DNA of 64,000 bases from Eublepharis macularius. Taxonomy: Eukaryota > Chordata > Lepidosauria > Squamata > Eublepharidae. A program made the position numbers and the translations under genes. The stretch lies in assembly GCF_028583425.1 (NCBI RefSeq), contig NC_072796.1:141865464-141929463 (forward strand), read 5' to 3'. The notes beneath the pieces are model-generated. The model saw only the letters and a program-made list of their open reading frames with translations. It searched no databases and was not told the DNA's origin. Positions 35,560 through 46,010 of the stretch are shown here, one piece after another (position 1 is the first letter of the stretch; every line of letters begins with the position of its first letter).

Positions 35560-36200
35560 CCTCAAAGAATCCTGGGAATTGCAGTTCAATGAAGGTGCTA
35601 AGAATTCTCTATAGAAGATTGGATTTACAGATTGTTGTACATGGCAGAAATGGACAAAATGACAAGAAAACTGAAAGATCTGGATCCAGGAGAATATTTT
35701 GCAGACTGGGGGAAACTGAAACAATATTTAGAAAAAAAATGGGATGTGGAAGGAGGACTGTGGCAGTTTGAGAATTATTAATTTGTGATTTTATAAAGGG
35801 GAGAGAGAGGTAACTTTACCATTAATGGGGAAATGTAGTCATTAATTAATCTAAGCTAACACTATTATTAAGAAGATTGTATTAAAAATAGATAGGTTAA
35901 ACAGTTAGGAATAGAATGGATATATTAGAGAATCTGAGATACAGAATAATTTGAACATGCTTAGAATAAAGAATACAATATAAGATTTACAAGAGTATAG
36001 TTAAAAATAATTTAAATGATAAGATGGGTTAAGGGTTGGAAAGCTGTTGGAAGTCAATAAGGAGGGGGGGAAGGGGGGTTGTTATAATTTAGGTAATATG
36101 GGGAATTTATGTAAAATTTATGTACTCACCAATAAAAATTTTAAAAAAAGAATTCTCTGTTAGATAGTCTTAGTATTCCTCTCAGAACAGTAATGTCCTT
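35560..36200. mobile_element. MITE interrupted by an L1 insertion
   Basis: 'caaagaatcctgggaattgc' and 'agttcaatgaaggtgctaag' are the left half of a common squamate foldback repeat; the right half resumes at 36151 (AATTCTCTGTTAGATAGTC). The L1 at 35611-36147 lies between, with an 11-bp target duplication AAGAATTCTCT at 35600-35610 and 36148-36158. Confidence 0.75.
35611..36147 (+). mobile_element. L1 LINE, severely 5'-truncated
   Basis: Encodes only the end of ORF2, read from 35641: 46 codons (MAEMDKMTRKLKDLDPGEYF onward, then WGKLKQYLEKKWDVEGGLW) with a stop at 35779-35781, followed by an AT-rich 3' UTR, AATAAA (36131) and an A-rich tail. The perfect 11-bp target-site duplication implies a fairly recent insertion. 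Confidence 0.88.
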
Positions 36201-36203
36201 TCA

Positions 36204-36390
36204 ATGGGTAGCCATGTTGGTCTGTAGCAGAAGAGCAAGATTGGGGCCCAGTAGCGCCTTAACGACCAACTAGATTTCCAGGGTAGGAGCTTTCGAGTGT
36301 CAGAGCTCCCTTGTGACTCTCAAAAGCTCATACCCAGGAAATCCAGTTGGTCTTTAAGGCACTACTGCACTCAAATCTTGCTCTTTCAAG
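36204..36390. repeat. PLE-type foldback repeat, second subfamily
   Basis: The leader 'gggtagccatgttggtctgt' plus AGCAGAAGAGCAAGATT is followed by arms GCCCAGTAGCGCCTTAACGACC and GGTCTTTAAGGCACTACTGCAC around GAGCTTTCGAGTGTCAGAGCTC. The hairpin core differs from the main family and CTGATGA is absent. Confidence 0.82.
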
Positions 36391-36595
36391 GGGAGAGTTT
36401 TTCAGGTGGGTAGCCAGCAGCAAGATTTCAGTCCAGTAGCACCTTGAAAGATTTTCAGGGCATAAGATTTCAAGAGTCAAAAGCTCCTCTTCTCAGAGTC
36501 CGATGGAGGGAGCTTTGACTCTCAAAAGCTTACTCCCTGAAAAACCTTACTGGTCTAAGGTGCTACTGGACTCAAATCTTGCTTTCCTTGGGAAC
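36391..36595. repeat. PLE-type foldback repeat, second subfamily
   Basis: Directly follows the previous copy. Arms TTCAGTCCAGTAGCACCTTG and AAGGTGCTACTGGACTCAAATC flank CAAGAGTCAAAAGCTCC / GGAGCTTTGACTCTC. Two head-to-tail copies here suggest repeated insertion at one site or a tandem element. Confidence 0.82.
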
Positions 36596-36710
36596 GACTG
36601 TTCAACCAGTTTAAGAGCATCTTGCATCAGGGCCAGCCTCCCTCTTTCCACTGGAGGAAAGCTCTGCTACTAGCAAGTAGATCTGTGGGATCTAATCCTA
36701 AATCTGCAGC

Positions 36711-36870
36711 TCTGTAGGCAAGGAAAGGTCTTCCACCCAGGGCTTCTGAGAGAGAGCTCAGCTGGGAGATCAAACCCATCCAACGTATCATCAGTGAGCT
36801 ACAACCCATCCTGGAAAATGATACCTCTCTCTCAGAAGCCCTGGATGGAAGACCTTTCCTTGCCTACAGA
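36711..36870. repeat. 46-bp inverted repeat within PLE relic
   Basis: 36711-36756 and 36825-36870 are inverted copies with one mismatch (CCCAGGG versus the complement of CCTGGAT) around a 68-bp spacer. Both arms decode to the same PLE text (LSEAL.GRPFLAYR), one on each strand, so the 5' end of this element is an inverted duplication of its own coding sequence. Confidence 0.9.
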
Positions 36871-37376
36871 CAGCCCCCCAACCTTAAACGACTTCTCACT
36901 CACAATCATGAATCGGCCAGCAGAGTCACCAGCACAGGTACCAGGCCCTTCAACAGACCCAAATGCCAGCTCTGCCCTTATATCTACCCAGGGAATACAA
37001 TTACAGGACCCAATGGCATCAACTACACTGTCTCTGGCTCTTACAGCTGCTCATCCTCCAATGTGACATATGCCCTCGTGCCAACAATGTCCATCTGCTC
37101 TGTGCATTGGACAAACCAGCCAACCTCTATGCAAAAGAATAAATGGACACAAATCTGACATTAGAAATGGAAACGTTAAAAAACCAGTGGGAGAACACTT
37201 CAATCTACCAGGACATTCCATCAAAGACTTAAAGGTCGCTGTAGTTCAACAGAAACCTTTCAAAACCAAAATCCAACGTGAAGCTGCTGAATTGGAATTC
37301 ATATTTAAATTTGACTCTGTCAAGCTGGGACTGAATAGGGACTATGAATGGTTATCTCATTATCACAGGTAACAGA
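36780..37376 (+). pseudogene. Penelope-like element C-terminal relic (GIY-YIG)
   Basis: Decodes in order to LQPILENDTSLSEAL, RPFLAYRQPPNLKRLL, a Cys-containing linker (PKCQLCPYI ... NGINYTVSGSYSCSSSNVTY), then across a frameshift near 37075 to CQQCPSALCIGQTSQPLCKR, INGHKSDIRNG, KPVGEHFNLPGH, and AAELEFIFKFDSVKLGLN RD, stopping at 37370. This is the linker plus GIY-YIG endonuclease region of Penelope-like retroelements, with CIGQT standing for YIG-T. The reverse transcriptase is missing. The frameshift, truncation and inverted 5' end make it dead. Its 3' end leads straight into the foldback arm at 37395. Confidence 0.8.
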
Positions 37377-37394
37377 TTTCCTTAACAGAGGCGG

Positions 37395-37595
37395 GGTCAG
37401 GGGGAGTCCAGTGGCACCTGGCATGGGCTTTCGGGGACCACAGTTCTCTTTGTCAGATGCATCTGGTGGGGAGGACTGTGGTTATGGAAGGCTTGTGCTG
37501 CAGTGGAATTGGATAGTCTAGGTGCTGCTGCTGAACTCTTTTTGATTTTGCTACTACAGACTAACACGGCAAACTCCTTTGAACCCTTACACAAG
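37395..37595 (+). repeat. PLE-type foldback repeat, 3' to the PLE relic
   Basis: 'ggagtccagtggcacctggc' arm, centre GTCAGATGCATCTGGTGGGG, then the right arm to CTACTACAGACTAACACGGC. It follows the PLE coding relic by about 20 bases in the same orientation as the ribozyme-strand arm, which links this repeat family to PLE terminal repeats. The core here is decayed (CTGGTGG, GGAA). Confidence 0.82.
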
Positions 37596-37599
37596 CAAA

Positions 37600-38333
37600 C
37601 TGATCCCCACACCAAAAACTCTGGAACTGGCCCCTCCTCCCTGCAGCCCATAGAAAGTTAAATCCACAAAGAAAGGGGTGTTTCTCCACACCTGCGTAAG
37701 AGCCAGCTGGGAAGGATGTGTGTGTTTTTCTTTTAGAATTGCTCCCCTGCTCCCAGGCCTTCTCTGCATGTGGCTCCTCTGAGGATCACACAGAGGCCAC
37801 AATCCCAGAAGCTGTTGCTCAGAGTTATCCAAAGAGGGGTAGGCTGGCCCGTTTGTTTGTTTGTTTGTGTCAGTCCTTGGCAGGTAAATCCCCAAGTTCT
37901 CCACAGCAATCACACAGGTGAATTGGTTGACGTAACTTTTATTAGAGATCTATCAGGTTCAAGGTGCTCAGACAGTGGAATTGGCAGAAGTGACATGTTA
38001 AGGAAAAGCAAGGTTAGATATAGTGTAATGCCCCCACCCCCAGGTTAGAAGTTCGTTGAAATTCTGGCGCAAACGCCAGAGACAAAAAATATCACAGTTT
38101 AGGCTACATCTACAGAGTAAGCACGAAATCATCCCTGTTCCCAGGAGAAGCCTCGTTTGTGTGGAAAGTATTCTGCTTCTTCGGGAGAGTGTTTATGTTC
38201 AAAGTAGAGATAACACCCTTAATTTCCCAAGAATAGGCAAGGAGAGGTAATCAGAACTCTTCATAGTGTCAGAGGATCAATAAGTGGCATATAACATACA
38301 CATGGCATGTACTGCAGGCAGGCATACATGACT
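37600..38333. other. Unclassified, possibly interspersed repeat
   Basis: 37925-38280 ('gacgtaacttttattagaga' onward) is AT-moderate, not in a clear frame, and looks like an unclassified retroposon end. No gene. Confidence 0.3.
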
Positions 38334-38373
38334 GTTTGTTTGTTTGTTTGTTTGTTTGTTTGTTTGTTTGTTT

Positions 38374-38453
<80 letters not shown>
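38334..38453 (+). repeat. (GTTT)n(GTTA)n compound microsatellite
   Basis: About 10 GTTT units switch cleanly to about 20 GTTA units at about 38375. It abuts an antisense LINE 3' end. Confidence 0.97.
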
Positions 38454-38545
38454 TTGGACTTATAGTCTGCTCTCTCCGCCAAGCAGGCTCAGAGTGCATC
38501 ACATCAATTTAAAAGACATAAAAAGAAGTAAAAACTGGTAGCATA
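38454..38545 (-). repeat. L2-like LINE 3' end
   Basis: 'ttatagtctgctctctccgc' and 'caggctcagagtgcatcaca' are the antisense terminus; the compound microsatellite is its expanded tail. Confidence 0.65.
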
Positions 38546-39516
38546 AAAGGAGCAAATACAATCTCACAAGTCCACTCGACTGTGAAAGTTTCTGGTGCGC
38601 TGCTGGCCGGGGCAAGCTGAGAGCCAGCAGCACTGACTGTGCCACCGAAGCTGCTTGGCTGGCAAAGAGGACCACAAATGTAGAGTCACCCGTCACCACC
38701 TCTCATGCCACCTGTCCACCGGAGCCAAGCCAAGGGATAAGCTGCACTTGGCGCAGACCCAGGGGGCAGCGGCGTGAGAGGAGGTGGCGGATGAACCTAC
38801 TGTCTGTATCCAGCAGTGTCGCAGGGGCTGCTTGGCTGGTCCCTGTGATGGTTTCACATCCCACTTCCTTGCCGTCCCCCTGCTGGCATATTTGGGCAAT
38901 GTTCACTCTGGGAATGCCTCTCCCTTACTGGGAGCTAGGGCGAGGATTCTCTGCGGCACTTCAGGGAAAGTCCTTCCCGAAATCCCCCTGCTCTGAGAAG
39001 TCATCTTTGGGGACACCCCACCTGCAGCTGCTCGAAACGGGATCCTGCCTCCGGGCGGGCACTGCTTCGTATCCCTGTCACGGCTGGCATCTCCAGGTGC
39101 TCCTTTCTCCCATTCCCCGGGGTCCTTGGACTGGGATTAGGGATGGTTTCCTTTTCAGTCAGGGTGTTGAATGTCCAACACAAGCCGCTATGACATTTGG
39201 GAAGCTTCCTGGGGCCTCACAGCCATCCCCAGCAACCACGCGGGCAATGCCGCCGGGCGATGGATCCCGCCTTACTCGAGTCTTCTTGGGATGAAACCCG
39301 ACCCTGGAGCTTGGGGTCAGGATTCACATCGGAGGCGTATAAACAAGTTTGGGCAGCCCATGTTAGGTCGCTGCCTGCAGCTGTCGGACCCCCTCCCACC
39401 CCTTCCTCCCTGCGCGGCTCCTCTTGGGATCCATATGCTCCTTCCAGACTGAAGGACGTCCAGTGACTTGCAAGCTGATTTAGACAACTTCCCATCTGCT
39501 CTTCCAGGGCCAGGGT

Positions 39517-39520
<4 letters not shown>
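38546..39520. other. Intergenic, no gene
   Basis: GC-rich sequence with long chance frames but no splice or promoter evidence. Confidence 0.3.

Positions 39521-39555
<35 letters not shown>
39521..39555 (+). repeat. (AG)n microsatellite
   Basis: About 17 AG units. Confidence 0.97.
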
Positions 39556-39558
<3 letters not shown>

Positions 39559-41150
39559 TAGCATGTTTCCTTCAGGTCAGGGGAGAACAGCTTATGTGCT
39601 GATGGAGAAGCATTTAAATGGTTTTTCTTCTGACTTGTAAGAGGCTTTGGGAAGGCAAAAGTTTAAAGAGGAGCATTTAAATATAGTATTCCCAGAATAT
39701 AGGAATCAACTCAGTTGCACTGTATAGCTTGGCGTTTGAACCCTAGCAGGGATGATGTCTGGTGTGGGGCGCATGAAGATTAACTCCTCCACCCCACCCC
39801 ACCCCACCCCAACATTTGTGATTAGAGGGTTTTGCTGCTCAGTGCTGTGCATGTGCTACAGATCGTATGCTGTGTCAAAACCCAGTTTTACAACCTGGTT
39901 AAATACTAATTGGGTACCTTTGCATGCACTGGCTTATTGTGCCCAATTTATTTCCTTGTGAGAGTTACGTGGAGCAGCTGAGCACCTTCAAGCCCTGCTC
40001 AAAGTAGCCCTGCTGTCCTCCCCACCGCATTTGGCTATCGTGGGAACCCCAGACGCTGCTCAGGCTCTCTCAGGCTCATCTCGACAGCCCTAAAGATGAG
40101 AAACTTGCTTTGGTTTTCTTCTCCTTTAAATGAAAGCTGGATATTCTTAAGATGTTGCCTCCCCCCCCCCCGCCATGTTTCAGAAGAGCGTGGCCCAGTA
40201 GTTAGTAATAGACCTCTCCCCCATGTGTTTATTTTCTCTTTTTTTAATGCTATGGCTCTCCCCTCTGAGAAAAGCTGTCCCTCCCCACCAATGCCAACCC
40301 CTTCCACCCATCCTGGCTTGTCTTGGCCAGGCATCAAATGTGTCTCTTGCACCCACTCTAAAACTGGAGGGATGACGCGAAGCTCCAGCCCTCTGGGGCC
40401 TCCAACTGGTTATGTCACTCTACCTGCTAAGATTCATCTTAGATGACCAGGCTTGGCTCCAAGGCCTGCAGGGGAGGGTCAGGGGTGGAGGTGCCAGCAG
40501 CCGCTCCATGGCCGTGGTTTCCCTGGAGCCCCCTCCACTGCACCTCGGGCACACTGTCTATAAATAGAGCCTCCCACCCCCGGCCCATCCCTCTAGTCCC
40601 AGCAAGAAGAGTGACAAGCATTGCTCCTTGGAGTAGGTCCCACTTGTAATCCTTTAATGTCTCATTTCCATGCATGGAGGCAGCTGTTAATACAGATGAG
40701 GGGGGCTGACGTGTGTTCCTTTCCCTGTTCAAGGGAGCTGCTAATCTCCCGGCATTGCTATGGCACCAAGAAAAAACATTCCCGTCTGAGGACCCCCAAC
40801 TTCAGGTCTGTTTGCGGTGTGTGCAGCTGGGAGGGGATCTCTTGTGTTGCTGACGACTTTGCACCACTGAGGTGGGTGGAACTTCCAACCCAGATTTTTC
40901 CTTACCTGTCAGGAAACTACATATAAATCTTGACAAGTTTAAACCTGCTGAAGGGATGCACTTCTAGTCTTCAAGGATATAAGGACTGTGTAAGAACAGT
41001 TTGGAAAACCAAGCCAGGCTATACACTGCTCTTTGTCCCTCCTAAGGTAAAGGAACAAGGTTGCAACAGCAAATTGGAGGTGAGGTGTGATCAGAAGCCC
41101 CACTGATTTCCCTTCATTTCACCCCTACCCAAATTATCAACTTGAGCTGC
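39556..41150. other. Intergenic, no gene; MEF2/TATA-like box
   Basis: No gene. 40440-40800 is unique-looking and contains CTATAAATAG at 40558-40567. Poly-C near 40161. Confidence 0.3.
40558..40567 (+). promoter_or_regulatory. MEF2-consensus / TATA-like site
   Basis: CTATAAATAG fits the MEF2 consensus YTAWWWWTAR and a TATA box. No transcript starts can be shown downstream. It lies 16 kb upstream of MAFA, and an enhancer role is conjecture. Confidence 0.2.
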
Positions 41151-41152
41151 TG

Positions 41153-43300
41153 TGAAAAGGAGAGAAATGAGCCCTTTCTCCTCTCCCTTTTTCCAGCAAG
41201 GAGCTCAGAAGCATGATTTCTGTCCCTGCACAGCTTGGAGGGGACAGAAGAGAAACATGCAAGCTCTTTCTGCTCTCTCTTTTTTCAGCGAGGAGGTCAG
41301 AAGCATGTTTCTGTCCCCGCACAGCTTGGAGGGAAGGGAAAAGAAATGAGCCCTTTCTCCTGTCCCTTTTTCCATTGAGGTGCTCAGAAGCATGGTTTCT
41401 GTCCCCACACAACTTGGAAGGGAGGGAAGAGAAACAAGCTCTTTCTCCTCCCCCTTTTTCCAGTGGGGAGCTCAGAAGCATGGTTTCTGACCTCACACAA
41501 CTTGGAAGGGAGGGAAGAGAAATGAGCCCTTTCCTTTTTTCCAAAGGGGAGCTCAGAAGCATGGTTTCTGACCTCACACAACTTGGAAGGGAGGGAAGAG
41601 AAATGAGCCCTTTCCTTTTTTCCAAAGGGGAGCTCAGAAGCATGGTTTCTGACCTCACACAACTTGGAAGGGAGGGAAGAGAAATGAGCCCTTTCTGCTC
41701 TCTCTTTTTCCTATGGGGAGCTCAGAAGCATGGTTTCTGACCCCACAGAACTTGGAAGGGAGGGAAGAGAAATGAGCCCTTTCTGCTCTCTCTTTTTCCT
41801 ATGGGGAGCTCAGAAGCATGGTTTCTGACCCAACACAACTTGGAAGGGAGGGAAGAGAAACGAGCCCTTTCTCCTCCCCTTTTTTCCAATGGGGAGCTCA
41901 GAAGCATGGTTTCTGTCCCCACACAACTTGGAAGGGAGGGAAGAGAAATGAGCCCTTTCTGCTCTCTCTTTTTCCTATGGGGAGCTCAGAAGCACGGTTT
42001 CTGACCCAACACAACTTGGAAGGGAGGGAAGAGAAATGAGCCCTTTCTCCTCCCCTTTTTTCCAATGGGGAGCTCAGACGCATGGTTTCTGACCCCACAC
42101 AACTTGGAAGGGAGGGAAGAGAAATGAGCCCTTTCTGCTCTCTCTTTTTCCTATGGGGAGCTCAGAAGCATGGTTTCTGACCCCACACAACTTGGAAGGG
42201 AGGGAAGAGAAATGAGCCCTTTCTGCTCTCTCTTTTTCCTATGGGGAGCTCAGAAGCATGGTTTCTGACCCCACACAACTTGGAAGGGAGGGAAGAGAAA
42301 TGAGCCCTTTCTGCTCTCTCTTTTTCCTATGGGGAGCTCAGAAGCATGGTTTCTGACCCCACACAACTTGGAAGGGAGGGAAGAGAAATGAGCCCTTTCT
42401 GCTCTCTCTTTTTCCTATGGGGAGCTCAGAAGCATGGTTTCTGACCCCACACAACTTGGAAGGGAGGGAAGAGAAATGAGCCCTTTCTGCTCTCTCTTTT
42501 TCCTATGGGGAGCTCAGAAGCATGGTTTCTGACCCAACACAACTTGGAAGGGAGGGAAGAGAAATGAGCCCTTTCTGCTCTCTCTTTTTCCTATGGGGAG
42601 CTCAGAAGCATGGTTTCTGACCCCACACAACTTGGAAGGGAGGGAAGAGAAATGAGCCCTTTCTGCTCTCTCTTTTTCCTATGGGGAGCTCAGAAGCATG
42701 GTTTCTGACCCCACACAACTTGGAAGGGAGGGAAGAGAAACGAGCCCTTTCTGCTCTCTCTTTTTCCTATGGGTAGCTCAGAAGCATGGTTTCTGACCCC
42801 ACACAACTTGGAAGGGAGGGAAGAGAAATGAGCCCTTTCTGCTCTCTCTTTTTCCTATGGGGAGCTCAGAAGCATGGTTTCTGACCCCACACAACTTGGA
42901 AGGGAGGGAAGAGAAATGAGCCCTTTCTGCTCTCTCTTTTTCCTATGGGGAGCTCAGAAGCATGGTTTCTGACCCAACACAACTTGGGAGGGAGGGAAGA
43001 GAAACAAGCCCTTTCTCCTCCCCTTTTTTCCAATGGGGAGCTCAGAAGCATGGTTTCTGACCCCACACAACTTGGAAGGGAGGGAAGAGAAATGAGCCCT
43101 TTCTGCTCTCTCTTTTTCCTATGGGTAGCTCAGAAGCATGGTTTCTGACCCCACACAACTTGGAAGGGAGGGAAGAGAAACGAGCCCTTTCTCCTCTCCC
43201 TTTTTCCACTGAGGTGCTCAGAAGCATGGTTTCTGTCCCTGCACAGCTTGGAGGGAAGGGAAGAGAAACACGGAAGCTCTTTCTGCTCTCCCTGTTACAA
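41153..43300 (+). repeat. ~88-bp minisatellite, about 24 units
   Basis: The unit starts at 'ggggagctcagaagcatggt' and includes 'acacaacttggaagggaggg' and 'gagccctttctgctctctct'. Starts at 41715, 41803, 41891 and 41979 give an exact 88-bp period; units at 41465 and 41546 are 81 bp. Two variants alternate (TTTTTCCTATG and TTTTTTCCAATG endings). Edge units diverge most (GTCCCTGCACAGCTTGGAGGG), the central ones are nearly identical. Long open frames on both strands arise only because stops are missing in the unit. Confidence 0.97.
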
Positions 43301-43630
43301 TTTTACTGTGTAGCTGTTTTGCTGAGGGGACAGATGTGAGCTGGCTGTAAGTCCGACTGTGAGTGTTGAACAAGGTAAGGTCAACAACCAAACACATTCA
43401 ATCGAAATTTGCAGCGTCCCTAGTGACTAGAACGCAAATAGCTATGGAGGCAAAAAAGCAGAGGAGGGAGGTTGACCATACTTTTCTTGTGAAAGCAACC
43501 GGCTGTGGAAAATGGGGAAATGGACCCATCCTAGCAAGGTAACTCTTGAGCTCTTACAGGGCCCACATTGGCTGTTTATGAGCAGGGTGTATAGAACCCC
43601 ATCAAAATGACATACATACACCAATATTAT
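43301..43630. other. No gene seen
   Basis: Short unclassified stretch after the minisatellite. Confidence 0.3.
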
Positions 43631-43631
43631 T

Positions 43632-43770
43632 CGATCCAGAGGAGTTCTCCATGTTAGTCTGTAGTTGCAAAATAGTAAAGAGTCCAGTAGCACCTTTATA
43701 ACTAACCAATTTTATTGTAGCATAAGCTTTTGAGAACCACAGCTCTCTTCATCAGATGCATCTGGCCCTA
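43632..43770 (-). repeat. PLE-type repeat, single arm
   Basis: Leader 'atccagaggagttctccatg', arm AGTCCAGTAGCACCTTTATAAC, ending at the TCAGATGCATCTGG centre. On the minus strand GAAA is AAAA, so the core is broken by one CpG-type change. Confidence 0.88.
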
Positions 43771-44355
43771 TGCTAGCTTGTTTTTCAAGATGACCAGTCC
43801 AACATTGTAGAATTAGTACATATGATGCCACACTCCTGCTCTTTCATATCCTCCTGGATGTGGGAAAGAGGCCCCGAAGCCCATCGTCCAGGGGAGCCTA
43901 ATTGAGAAAAAAAATAAGGGAAAGAGTTGTCAAAAGAAGAGGAGAAAAGATTAGCCCAGTTGGAGAAAACACTGGCTGGGAAAGAGTGGGCTACCATCCA
44001 GATCCCATCTGGGGTGCTTTGGACTTGGCCAGAGGCTGTGCATGCTCAGGGGGTGTGGGTGGGTGTCCCTTGTTTGGTGAGGGCGACACGATTCCAGCAC
44101 TGGAGAAAAATATTATCTTCAGCAAAAGGGTACCTTACAGAATAGATGGAGAAACCAGAACGTCTTCACCTAAGACAATGGCAGACCAGTGGGGAGGGAA
44201 CTGAAAGGCAGGGGGCCGCTACAAAAAAGGCCGTGTGTTGGGTAGCCACCCTTCTGGTTCCTGTGGGTGAGTGTACAGAAAGCCTCTGGGGACTGTCTCT
44301 TGTGGGAGCCCCTGAACTTATTATTGTAGGCCAGACAAACGTCCAGATCACATGA
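43771..44355. other. No gene seen
   Basis: No supported gene; CR1-like text begins near 44360. Confidence 0.3.
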
Positions 44356-44359
44356 GGTG

Positions 44360-45115
44360 ATGGTATTGCTTTACTCTGCTCCGGTTAGACCTCTTTTGGG
44401 GTACTGTGTACAGTTTTGAGCAACGCAGTTTAAGAAGGATGTTGACTTTGGAATGTGTCCAAACAAGGACAACAAAGATGGTGAGGGGTCTGGCCACCAA
44501 GTCCTATGAGAAAAGGTTGAAGGAGCTGGGTGCGTTTAGCCTGGAGAGGAGACAACTGAGAAGCGATAGGATAGCCCTCTTAAGTATTCGAAGTGCTGTC
44601 TCATAAAGGATGGAGTGGAGTTGTTTTCTGTTGCCTCAAAAGATCAGACCAGAAACAAAGGATTAAAATTAAATCAAAAGAGTTTTTTGGCTAAACATTA
44701 GGAAGAACTTCCTAACAGAGCAGTTCCTCAGTGGAACAGGCTTCCTCGGGAGGTGGTGGGCTCCCATTTTTTAGAGGTACTTAAGGAGAGGCTAGATGGT
44801 CATCTGACAGATATGAGATTCTCTGACTTAATATGAATGTACACAAATCAAGAGAGGGAGCACGTGAAGAGGTGAGCCGGTGCTGGGCTCTCACAGCCCT
44901 TTCTTATATGCCCCGAGTAATGCTGATTGCAACTTTGGGGTCAGTTAGGAATTTTCCTCCAGGCCAGATTAGCCAGAGATTCTGGAGGTTTTTTTGCCTT
45001 CCTCTGGACACAGAACATAGAGGGAGGGGAGATGGCTGTGAATTTCCTGTATTGTGCAGGGGCTGGACTAGATGGCCCTTGGGGGTCCATTCCAGCTCTA
45101 TATTTCTATTTTTCT
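44360..45115 (+). repeat. CR1 LINE 3' end
   Basis: Decodes to [47 protein letters not shown], then NPFLTEQFLS-like text, followed by the CR1 3' UTR (ATGCCCCGAGTAATGCTGA, CTTTGGGGTCAG, GGACTAGATGGCCCTTGGGG) and the TTCTATTTTTCT terminus. Stops and frameshifts present. Confidence 0.9.
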
Positions 45116-45600
45116 AAATTAAGCTTTCATCTTTTCTAAGAAGAGTACCTCAGGATCTATTGAATCATTGCAGAAAATGGTGAGGTGCAATTCAAGGCGT
45201 GTTTCCCCCCCCCCAGCTTCTTCTGCAATGGAACAAGAGGACCCCCACCCCTGCATTTGCGATGGTGTCCTACGATGCACTTGGTGGGAGCGGCAGCCAA
45301 GTATCTTGCACTAGCCCTGTCTCCATATATATATGATGGGGGAAGGGTTGGGAGACAAAATGCCTACTAAAACAGCAGAAAATCGTGAGATCAGAATTGG
45401 AAATGAGGCCATGAAATGAAGGGTTAGTGAGATGAGAATTCTAAAGCAGTTTCGCTCTTTTTAGGGAAGACTGGAAAGCGCAAGAACTGAGCAGAGTGGA
45501 GAAGCAAATGATAACACATGTGACTAGTCACAGAGATCCCCCCCACCCCCCACCCCAACCAAGAGCACAAAAGTTTGCTGCCTTGGGCAACTTTCTCCGC
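45116..45600. other. No gene seen
   Basis: No supported gene. C-rich runs at about 45206 and 45538. Confidence 0.3.
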
Positions 45601-45607
45601 CTTTCAG

Positions 45608-45770
45608 CTCCCAGGTTGGGATGAGCTTGACTACCAAGGAGGTGCAACCCTCACAGCCCAAGCAGTCGCCAGCGACGGCTGCATCTTCAGGGGTACCAAG
45701 ACCGAGCAGGGTGCCTTTTGCAATATCAAAGGTTGCTGGGGGGTGGGGGGGCAGCCCTCTGAACCCATGA
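45608..45770 (+). other. Exon-like open segment, unknown
   Basis: A frame open from 45606 to TGA at 45768 reads SSQVGMSLTTKEVQPSQPKQ and then a Ser/Pro/Ala-rich stretch ending RPSRVPFAISKVAGG. It follows TTTCTCCGCCTTTCAG, an acceptor-like sequence. It could be an orphan exon or a decayed retrocopy. No family is recognised and no convincing donor site is seen. Confidence 0.2.
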
Positions 45771-45839
45771 GAGGCTGAATGTGGTTTTGCTTGGCTGTTG
45801 AAATAAACTGTTCCCAGCTTGTCCCGCACAGATTTAAAT

Positions 45840-46010
45840 CTATCACCTTTGAAATCCCACCCCCTTTCCCCAAGGAGCTCAGAGCAGTATCCTTGGCTCT
45901 CCCACCTCCATTTCCATCCTCCCAACAACCCTGTGAGGTAGATTGGACCGAGATAAAGTGGCTGGCCCAGAGTCCCCTGCCGTGAGCTTTGTGCCTGAGC
46001 AGCCATTTGA
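45840..46010 (-). repeat. tRNA-derived SINE body
   Basis: 'tccccaaggagctcagagca', 'caacaaccctgtgaggtaga' and 'gtggctggcccagagtcccc' are the antisense of the SINE family seen at 51777 on +. Confidence 0.6.

Noticed and set aside
41137..41740. Repetitive 'proteins' over the minisatellite
   Set aside because: Frames open on both strands because the unit lacks stops; an 88-bp unit changes frame every copy.
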